A stretch of DNA of 64,000 nucleotides. Origin: Bacillota bacterium (GTDB lineage: Bacteria; Bacillota; Clostridia; Christensenellales; SZUA-584). The notes below the pieces were generated by a model, which made no database searches, was not told where the DNA came from, and saw only the letters and a program-made list of their open reading frames with translations. Positions 58,017 to 64,000 of this stretch are shown piece by piece (within the stretch, counting starts at the first letter, position 1; every line of letters starts with the position of its first letter). A program made the position numbers and the translations under genes. The DNA lies in the NCBI GenBank assembly GCA_023406895.1, contig JAEXTV010000007.1, positions 124,001 through 188,000 of the forward strand, read 5' to 3'.

Positions 58017-58286
58017 GTGGATCAGGCGGAAGTTATAACAGTGATGCAGGATGGTGTTATGACGATCATTACCGTTGCTGCGCCGATTTTGATCGTGGCG
58101 ATGGTGGTGGGCGTCATCATTTCAATATTTCAGGCCACGACGCAGATCAATGAGCAAACGCTGGCCTTCGTGCCAAAAATCGTGGCTATATTCATCGTCA
58201 TGCTCATTTTCGGAGGCATGATGCTGACCAATCTGACAGATTTCACCCACCGTATGTACGGTTATGTGGATACGATGCTGAAATAG
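58017..58286 (+). CDS. fliQ: Flagellar export gate protein FliQ
   Basis: An 89-residue protein with two membrane helices. AAPILIVAMVVGVIISIFQA followed by TTQINEQTLAFVPK is the family signature. It packs around FliP-FliR in the export gate. The start is GTG at 58017 with AAGGAGG nine bases upstream. Confidence 0.95.
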   Translation: MDQAEVITVMQDGVMTIITVAAPILIVAMVVGVIISIFQATTQINEQTLAFVPKIVAIFIVMLIFGGMMLTNLTDFTHRMYGYVDTMLK

Positions 58287-58295
58287 CGGGCGGCA

Positions 58296-59081
58296 ATGGA
58301 ACAGGTACTCGGCTCGGTAACGGCCAACATCGATTATTTTATACTGATATTGATCCGGGTGAGCTCATTGCTGATGGCCTCGCCCATATTCGGCAGAAAA
58401 GCGCTGCCTAATATTGTGAAAATCGCTTTCTGCGTGGTGGTGACGTATGCCGTTTTTGCGGCAAATCCGGTGTCTGCGCCGATTGCTTACAGCGGCGTGA
58501 TCGATTTTGGGCTGATGTGCGTGAAGGAACTGCTCTTCGGGCTGGTGCTGGGTTATGTGACCACTCTGTTTTTCTCGGTGGTTCAAACGGCGGGGCAGAT
58601 GATGGATATGCAGATGGGCTTTGGCATGGTAAACGTGTTCGATGTGAACTCAAACATCAGCGTGCCTGTCAGCGGCAATCTGCTCAACGTGATACTGCTG
58701 GTGACTTTCTTCGGGGTTAACGGCCATTTGCATCTTATCAGAATGCTTGTTGCCACCTTCAGCCATATTCCCGTGGGGCAGGTGGCTCTCAACCCGCTCA
58801 TTGGGCTGACCGCGGTCGAGGTGTTTGCGCTCGCATTCGTGCTGGCGGTGAATGTGTCGCTGCCGCTCATCGCGTCGGGGCTGCTCGGTGAAGTGGCATT
58901 GGGGTTTATCGTGCGGGCGATTCCGCAGATGAACATATTTGTGGTGGGTATACCGCTGAAAATTGTGCTGGGTTTCATGATGCTTTTGATCGTATTGCCG
59001 GTGTTCGTGAATTTTTCGGATGTGTTGTTTGAGCGCATGTTCGGGGCCATTGATCAAATGGTTGCGGGGCTTGCGCCATGA
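58296..59081 (+). CDS. fliR: Flagellar export gate protein FliR
   Basis: A 261-residue membrane protein with about six helices. RVSSLLMASPIFGRKALPNI near residue 21, VKELLFGLVLGYV and QMMDMQMGFGMVNVFD are conserved in FliR. It completes the FliPQR channel. It starts nine bases after fliQ and overlaps flhB by four bases. Confidence 0.95.
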   Translation: MEQVLGSVTANIDYFILILIRVSSLLMASPIFGRKALPNIVKIAFCVVVTYAVFAANPVSAPIAYSGVIDFGLMCVKELLFGLVLGYVTTLFFSVVQTAGQMMDMQMGFGMVNVFDVNSNISVPVSGNLLNVILLVTFFGVNGHLHLIRMLVATFSHIPVGQVALNPLIGLTAVEVFALAFVLAVNVSLPLIASGLLGEVALGFIVRAIPQMNIFVVGIPLKIVLGFMMLLIVLPVFVNFSDVLFERMFGAIDQMVAGLAP

Positions 59082-60154
59082 GCCCGCAGCCGTCGTCCGG
59101 TGATAAGACAGAAAAAGCCACCCCGAAACGAAAGCGAGAAGCGAGGGAGAAGGGGCAGATATTTAAGAGCGTTGAGGTTAATACGGCCTTAACGATGCTC
59201 GTGATGTTTGGTGTCCTGTCCATATTCGGGCAAACGATCGTTGAAAACATTAAAAAACTGCTGCGGTATTTCTTTACGATGGATGCGCCCGATCACTTCA
59301 CTGTGGCGGCGGTCTCCAAGCTGTTCATCGATGCCGTCTGGATGTTTTTCGGCATTATCGCGCCGATTCTCATCGCGGCGTTTTTGGCAGCTGTCGTCTC
59401 CAACGTGATACAGTCGGGATTTGTGTTTACAACCAAAGCGCTCGCGCCCAAATTTGACCGCATCAATCCGCTTTCGGGCTTCAAACGGATTTTTTCCACA
59501 AGAACGCTGCTCGATCTTGTCAAAGCAATCATCAAGATTGCGATACTCGGACTTGTGGCGTACAACGAGTTTGAAGCACACATGGAAGACTTCAAGGGAT
59601 TGATGGGGCAGGATGTTGTGACAGCGGTGGCGGAATCTGTGGACATCATCATCTCAGTCGCGTTCAACCTCGCCATTGCGTTTGCGATATTCGCGCCGTT
59701 TGATTACATATATCAGCGGTGGAAATACAACAAGGACCTCATGATGACAAAGCAGGAGGTTAAGGACGAGTACAAGCTGACCGAGGGCAATCCGCAGATA
59801 AAGGGAAGAATTGCGCAAAAGCAGCGGCAGATGAGCCGCATGCGCATGGTGCAGGCCGTGAAAGACGCGGATGTGGTGATTACCAACCCGACGCATTACG
59901 CGGTTGCGCTCGAATACAAAGAAGGTAAAAACACCGCGCCGATTGTCATCGCCAAGGGCAAGGACTACCTGGCGCAGAAGATAAAAGAGAAGGCAAAAGA
60001 GGAGAACGTGGAAATTGTGGAGAACAAACCGTTGGCACAGGCGCTCTACTTCTTTTGCGAGGTAGGGGACGAAGTTCCCGAGGACATGTATAAAGCCGTG
60101 GCCGAAGTGCTGGCGTATGTTTACCGCATGAAGAAAAAGGGAGGACGAGTTTGA
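59078..60154 (+). CDS. flhB: Flagellar export switch protein FlhB
   Basis: A 358-residue protein with four membrane helices and a cytosolic domain. The N-terminus DKTEKATPKRKREAREKGQI is the family hallmark. The autocleavage motif NPTH starts at Asn270 (VVITNPTHYAVALEYKEG). FlhB changes export from rod/hook to filament proteins. A paralogue of its cleaved domain is encoded at 48053 in the same operon. Confidence 0.96.
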   Translation: MSPQPSSGDKTEKATPKRKREAREKGQIFKSVEVNTALTMLVMFGVLSIFGQTIVENIKKLLRYFFTMDAPDHFTVAAVSKLFIDAVWMFFGIIAPILIAAFLAAVVSNVIQSGFVFTTKALAPKFDRINPLSGFKRIFSTRTLLDLVKAIIKIAILGLVAYNEFEAHMEDFKGLMGQDVVTAVAESVDIIISVAFNLAIAFAIFAPFDYIYQRWKYNKDLMMTKQEVKDEYKLTEGNPQIKGRIAQKQRQMSRMRMVQAVKDADVVITNPTHYAVALEYKEGKNTAPIVIAKGKDYLAQKIKEKAKEENVEIVENKPLAQALYFFCEVGDEVPEDMYKAVAEVLAYVYRMKKKGGRV

Positions 60155-62193
60155 AGATCACGGATATTCTCGTGGCCGTGCTGGTATTGGCCATTATACT
60201 GCTGATCATTATTCCGCTGTCAACAGGAATCATGGATGTTTTGCTGATTACAAACATCACGATCTCGCTGATGATACTGCTGATCACACTTTATACCAAG
60301 CGTACGCTCGATTTCTCCACGTATCCCACCATGCTGCTGATTGTGACGTTGTTCCGATTGGCGCTCAATATTTCGTCCACAAGGCTGATTCTCGGCAACA
60401 ACGGTGATGCGGGCAGCGTGATCAAAGCATTCGGCACATTTGTGGTGGGCGGCAACCTTGTCGTCGGTTTTGTGATCTTCCTGATTATCGTCATCGTACA
60501 GTTTGTGGTTATCACCAAAGGCGCGGAGCGCGTCTCGGAAGTGGCCGCACGCTTCACACTCGATGCGATGCCCGGCAAACAGATGGCCATTGATGCGGAT
60601 TTGAGCTCCGGCATCATCAACGAAGACCAGGCGCGCGAACGCCGCGGCGACATACAGCGAGAGGCGGATTTTTACGGTGCCATGGACGGCGCGTCCAAGT
60701 TTGTGAAGGGTGATGCCATTGTGGGCATTATCATCACCGTCATCAACGTGGTGGGCGGCATCATCGTCGGCGTGCTTGGCGTGGGCGGCAAGGTGATGCC
60801 GTTTGAACAGGTGATTCAGGTGTATACGCTGGCCACCGTGGGCGACGGCCTTTGCAGCCAGATTCCCGCGCTGCTTGTATCGACGGCCACAGGTATCATC
60901 GTGACGCGTGCCGCCACCAAGACGAGCTTTGGTCAGGATCTTTCAAAGCAGCTGTTTGGCCAGCCGTTTGTGTTTTATATTCTGGGCGGCATGCTGCTGC
61001 TCATTTCCTTTATACCCGGTCTGCCGATCATCCCGCTGCTGATTCTGGCTGTGGCGCTGCCGATTATCGGTTATGTGAAGAGCCGGAAAGAGAAGCGTAA
61101 AGTAGAAGCTGAGGTGCAGACAGAAGCGGAAATCAGCGCGTCTGAAAAGCGCAAACCCGAGAACGTCACCGCGTTGCTGCATGTGGATTTGATTGAGATG
61201 GAATTCGGGTACGGGCTGATTTCACTTGTGGACGCGTCGCAGGGCGGCGATTTGCTCGACCGCGTGGTGATGATTCGGCGCCAGTGCGCGCTTGATCTGG
61301 GCATCATTGTGCCCATCGTCCGGCTGCGTGACAATATACAGCTCGGAACCAAGGAATATGTCATTAAGATAAAGGGGCTTGAGGTGGCGCACGGCGAAGT
61401 GATGCTTGGGCGTTATCTCGCGCTTAAGCCCGAAGAGGTAGACGATCCCATTGACGGCATCGAAACCGTGGAGCCGACATTCGGGCTGCCGGCGCTCTGG
61501 ATTGCGGAAAAAGACCGTGAAAAAGCCGAAATCAAAGGATATACGACGATTGATGTCCCATCCGTGATATCCACACATTTAATGGAGATTATCAAGCGGC
61601 ATGCGGACGAGCTGCTCGGACGTCAGCAGGTTCAGACAATTATCGACAATCTGAAAAAGACACAGCCCGCGCTGGTGGAGGAAGTGGTGCCCAAAATGTT
61701 CACCATTGGCGAGGTACAAAAGGTGCTCGCCAATCTGCTGCGTGAAAATGTGTCGATTCGTGACATCGCTTCCATATTGGAAATATTGGGCGATTATGGT
61801 ACGATAACAAGGGATACGGATGTATTAACCGAATATGTACGCCAGAAATTAAAGCGCGCCATCACAAAGAATTTTATTCCGGATGGAAAAGCGCGTGTGA
61901 TCACATTAAACCCGGATACCGAAAAGGTGATATCGGGGAGCCTCAGACAGTCGGATAAGGGCGTGGGGATGGCCATGGAGCCTTCGCAGATCCAGCAGCT
62001 GTTGTCCAGCCTCAAGAATGGGGTCGATCATTTTCTCAGCCTCGGCATCGCGCCCATAGTGATCACGTCGCCGCAGATTCGCAAGCACCTGAAGAATTTA
62101 TCGGCGCAGGTTTATCCCGAACTGGTGGTGCTCTCATATAACGAGCTCGAAGCCAATGTAGAAATCTATTCGGACTGGACGGTGAGTATATAG
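60151..62193 (+). CDS. flhA: Flagellar export protein FlhA
   Basis: A 680-residue protein. The N-terminal half has about eight membrane helices with the FHIPEP-region sequence TRLILGNNGDAGSVIKAFGT, DAMPGKQMAIDADLSSGIIN and READFYGAMDGASKFVKGDA. The C-terminal half is the cytosolic substrate-docking domain that forms a nonameric ring. The start is TTG at 60151 with GGGAGG upstream, overlapping the flhB stop by four bases. Confidence 0.96.
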   Translation: MKITDILVAVLVLAIILLIIIPLSTGIMDVLLITNITISLMILLITLYTKRTLDFSTYPTMLLIVTLFRLALNISSTRLILGNNGDAGSVIKAFGTFVVGGNLVVGFVIFLIIVIVQFVVITKGAERVSEVAARFTLDAMPGKQMAIDADLSSGIINEDQARERRGDIQREADFYGAMDGASKFVKGDAIVGIIITVINVVGGIIVGVLGVGGKVMPFEQVIQVYTLATVGDGLCSQIPALLVSTATGIIVTRAATKTSFGQDLSKQLFGQPFVFYILGGMLLLISFIPGLPIIPLLILAVALPIIGYVKSRKEKRKVEAEVQTEAEISASEKRKPENVTALLHVDLIEMEFGYGLISLVDASQGGDLLDRVVMIRRQCALDLGIIVPIVRLRDNIQLGTKEYVIKIKGLEVAHGEVMLGRYLALKPEEVDDPIDGIETVEPTFGLPALWIAEKDREKAEIKGYTTIDVPSVISTHLMEIIKRHADELLGRQQVQTIIDNLKKTQPALVEEVVPKMFTIGEVQKVLANLLRENVSIRDIASILEILGDYGTITRDTDVLTEYVRQKLKRAITKNFIPDGKARVITLNPDTEKVISGSLRQSDKGVGMAMEPSQIQQLLSSLKNGVDHFLSLGIAPIVITSPQIRKHLKNLSAQVYPELVVLSYNELEANVEIYSDWTVSI

Positions 62194-63351
62194 GTGTTTG
62201 TAAAAAGATTTACCGCGCGAGACATGCAGGACGCGATGAAAAAAATCAAAAAAGAGTTCGGCCCTGATGCGGTGATTCTCGACAGCAAGGTGGTGCGCGG
62301 TAAGGGCATCACGGGGCTTTTTAAAAAGGGCCTTGAGGTGGTGGCTGCCTACGAACCCAAGAGGAGCTTTGAATCGAATCCGCCCAAGCACCAGCCGCCG
62401 GCCGCGCCCGAGCCTGAGGCGCCGGCGGAGACCGAAGCCGCTCCGGTGACAGAAGCCGATTTGAAGATCGCGCCGCTTGCGGCACAGATCGAGTCGTTAA
62501 AGGGGCTGGTGACGGATATATCCAACCGGATCCGCACGGTTTCGAAAGAAGAATCGGTCCCGCTTCCCGCTCAGGTGGAGGGGCTCTTCTATGAAATGGT
62601 TGAACGGGATGTGAGCGAAAGCATTGCCAAAGAGATTGCCATGCTCACTTTCAGCGTATCGCAAAAACAGCCCGTGGAAATGAAGGCGGTGGCCCAGCAG
62701 CTAGTGATTGACAGGCTCGGAGAGCCGGTGCCGATTAAGCTGAAAAAATACGCTCAGACCGTGCTGCTTTTCGCGGGCCCCACAGGGGCGGGAAAAACAA
62801 CGACGCTCGTGAAGCTGGCGGGCCGGCTCGCGCTCGACCAGAATTTGAGTATCGGGCTTGTGAATATGGATACTTACCGTGTGGGCGCGATGGAGCATAT
62901 GCGCATATACGCCGAGATCATGGACATCCCCATGAAAACCGCATACAATGCCGGCGATTTAAAAGAGGCAGTTGAGGAGATGGCCGACAGGGATGTGATT
63001 TTGATCGACACCGCAGGACGCAGCGTTACAGACCCGTCTTATTGCAAAGAGCTTGAAGAGTATATCGCCGCCGCTCATGTGGATGAGGTTTACCTTGTGC
63101 TCAGTATCGTCACGGGCAACAAGGTTTGCCGCGAAATTATCAGCCACTACGCATTTATCCCCAATTACAAGCTGATTGTCACGAAGCTCGATGAAGTGGG
63201 CGTATGGGGTAACATACTGAACATTACGGATTATGCGAAGCGGCCGCTTTCGTACGTGACCATGGGGCAGAATGTTCCTGATGATATCAGTCAGGTGGAT
63301 TCCGCGATGCTGGCTGAAAATATCGTGGGAAGACATGAGGTCGTGCTATGA
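62194..63351 (+). CDS. flhF: Flagellar SRP-like GTPase FlhF
   Basis: A 385-residue GTPase that sets flagellar position and number. An N-terminal FlhF-specific domain (ARDMQDAMKKIKKEFGPDAV) and a Pro/Ala/Glu linker (70-90) precede the NG domain. G1 is FAGPTGAGKTTTLVKLA, G2/G3 are NMDTYRVGAMEHM and VILIDTAGRS, and G4 is IVTKLDEVG. The start is GTG directly after the flhA stop; the end overlaps flhG by four bases. Confidence 0.95.
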   Translation: MFVKRFTARDMQDAMKKIKKEFGPDAVILDSKVVRGKGITGLFKKGLEVVAAYEPKRSFESNPPKHQPPAAPEPEAPAETEAAPVTEADLKIAPLAAQIESLKGLVTDISNRIRTVSKEESVPLPAQVEGLFYEMVERDVSESIAKEIAMLTFSVSQKQPVEMKAVAQQLVIDRLGEPVPIKLKKYAQTVLLFAGPTGAGKTTTLVKLAGRLALDQNLSIGLVNMDTYRVGAMEHMRIYAEIMDIPMKTAYNAGDLKEAVEEMADRDVILIDTAGRSVTDPSYCKELEEYIAAAHVDEVYLVLSIVTGNKVCREIISHYAFIPNYKLIVTKLDEVGVWGNILNITDYAKRPLSYVTMGQNVPDDISQVDSAMLAENIVGRHEVVL

Positions 63352-64000
63352 GTGATCAGGCTGAAAGACTTCGCATGCTGATGAACATGCAAAAAAGACA
63401 AATGAAGATTGTCACTGTCACGAGCGGCAAGGGCGGGGTCGGCAAATCCAGCCTTGCGCTCAATATGTGTATTGCACTCAACAGGTTCGGGCGGCGGGCT
63501 CTGATTATCGACACGGACTTTGGGTTTTCGAATATTGATGTGATGCTCGGTGTGAGAACAAAATATGACCTGATGGACGTGATTGACGGCCGAAAAGAGA
63601 TCGGCGAGATTATAGAAACAGGGCTCGAAGGCGTGCAGTTTATTTCAGGCGGTTCGGGTGTATACGAGCTGACCAAGCTCGGCCCGTTGCAGCTGATGGG
63701 CATAGTGGATAAAGTGCTTTCGCTGGAAAGCGTATGCGACACGATTATCTTTGATACGGGCGCGGGCATAAACGACAACACGATGCGGCTGATTCATGCG
63801 GGTGACGATACGATTCTTGTGACCACACCGGAACCGACCTCGGTTGTAGACGCGTATGCGCTGCTGAAAATCGTCAATGAGCAGGGCGTCCATCCGAATG
63901 TCAGCCTTGTGCTCAATAAGGTTGAAGACAAAAGAGAAGCCGTTTCCGTGATGGACGGGCTGGTTCGAATTGTGGAGAAAAACACGGAAGTCAAAATGAA
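63348..64000 (+). CDS. flhG: MinD-like ATPase FlhG (YlxH), 3' end beyond the window
   Basis: The first 217 residues are present. The deviant Walker A is TSGKGGVGKSSLALNM (25-40) and the second site is LIIDTDFGFSNIDVMLG. The segment DTIIFDTGAGINDNTMRL and TTPEPTSVVDAYALLK are typical of FlhG/YlxH. It is the partner of FlhF in controlling flagellar number and stimulates its GTPase. No stop is reached before the window ends. Confidence 0.94.
   Translation, partial: MSDQAERLRMLMNMQKRQMKIVTVTSGKGGVGKSSLALNMCIALNRFGRRALIIDTDFGFSNIDVMLGVRTKYDLMDVIDGRKEIGEIIETGLEGVQFISGGSGVYELTKLGPLQLMGIVDKVLSLESVCDTIIFDTGAGINDNTMRLIHAGDDTILVTTPEPTSVVDAYALLKIVNEQGVHPNVSLVLNKVEDKREAVSVMDGLVRIVEKNTEVKM

Noticed and set aside
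1..64000. CRISPR arrays, rRNA, tRNA genes, prophage or an intact insertion sequence
   Set aside because: I read the intergenic regions for direct repeat arrays, tRNA-like cloverleafs and terminal repeats and found none apart from the IS3 remnant. A short tRNA could still be missed by eye.

Overview
The window looks like a chromosomal segment of a motile, Gram-positive Clostridia-type Firmicute. The DNA looks moderately GC-rich by eye; I did not compute GC. The evidence is a SpoVT-like sporulation regulator, an AddAB nuclease instead of RecBCD, a DnaD/DnaI-type replication pair, a CheC/CheD chemotaxis set, a YlqG/YlqH-like pair and FlhF/FlhG in a Firmicutes-style flagellar operon, KtrAB, strong AGGAGG ribosome-binding sites and many ATGA gene overlaps. 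No rRNA, tRNA, CRISPR array or intact transposon was found.

Layout. 0-4.6 kb (minus): the 5' part of a sugar-phosphate isomerase-like gene, then the transcription unit dnaD-like, dnaI-like, pepF. 5-10.7 kb (plus): a Ca2+-type P-ATPase overlapping a PHP phosphoesterase, then ktrB-ktrA, followed by the decayed end of an IS3-family element. 11.4-16.7 kb (plus): a five-gene split (archaeal-type) glutamate synthase operon with a strong promoter, a structured leader and a strong terminator. 16.7-21.2 kb (minus): an AT-rich TIR-like gene, yqeY, a class I c-di-GMP riboswitch with its own promoter, a tandem family of small zinc-ribbon membrane proteins, and a DnaJ fused to a degenerate GGDEF domain. 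21.4-28.5 kb: a small membrane protein, two chromate-transporter subunits behind aconitase, spoVT, and a short region with three copies of a CTGTGAC-type palindrome, each at the same distance from a -10 box. VOC, TspO and DUF3298-like genes follow. 28.6-41.2 kb: aminopeptidase M29 with a GT2 glycosyltransferase, an unknown helical-repeat protein, addB-addA, a YbjQ protein and several copies of a dispersed intergenic repeat.

41.3-64 kb is a divergent chemotaxis/flagellar locus. To the left are cheC-cheD-cheY-cheA and an HD-GYP c-di-GMP phosphodiesterase. To the right are fliK-like, an flhB C-domain paralogue, a predicted cysteine peptidase, fliD, fliS, a fliT-like chaperone, yaaR, cheW, cheR, cheB, a lytic transglycosylase, flgB, flgC, fliE, fliO, fliP, fliQ, fliR, flhB, flhA, flhF and flhG (cut by the window end). 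The block normally found between fliE and fliO (fliF to fliN, flgD, flgE, mot genes) is absent here and must be elsewhere if the cell is flagellated.

A c-di-GMP theme links distant parts of the window: an HD-GYP phosphodiesterase in the che operon, a c-di-GMP-I riboswitch with no obvious target gene, and a J-domain protein with a catalytically dead GGDEF domain. The least explained signals are the three equally spaced palindromes near 26.3-26.8 kb, the orphan riboswitch, the orphan TIR-like gene and the flagellar cysteine peptidase. All assignments come from reading sequence and motifs; no database search was run.
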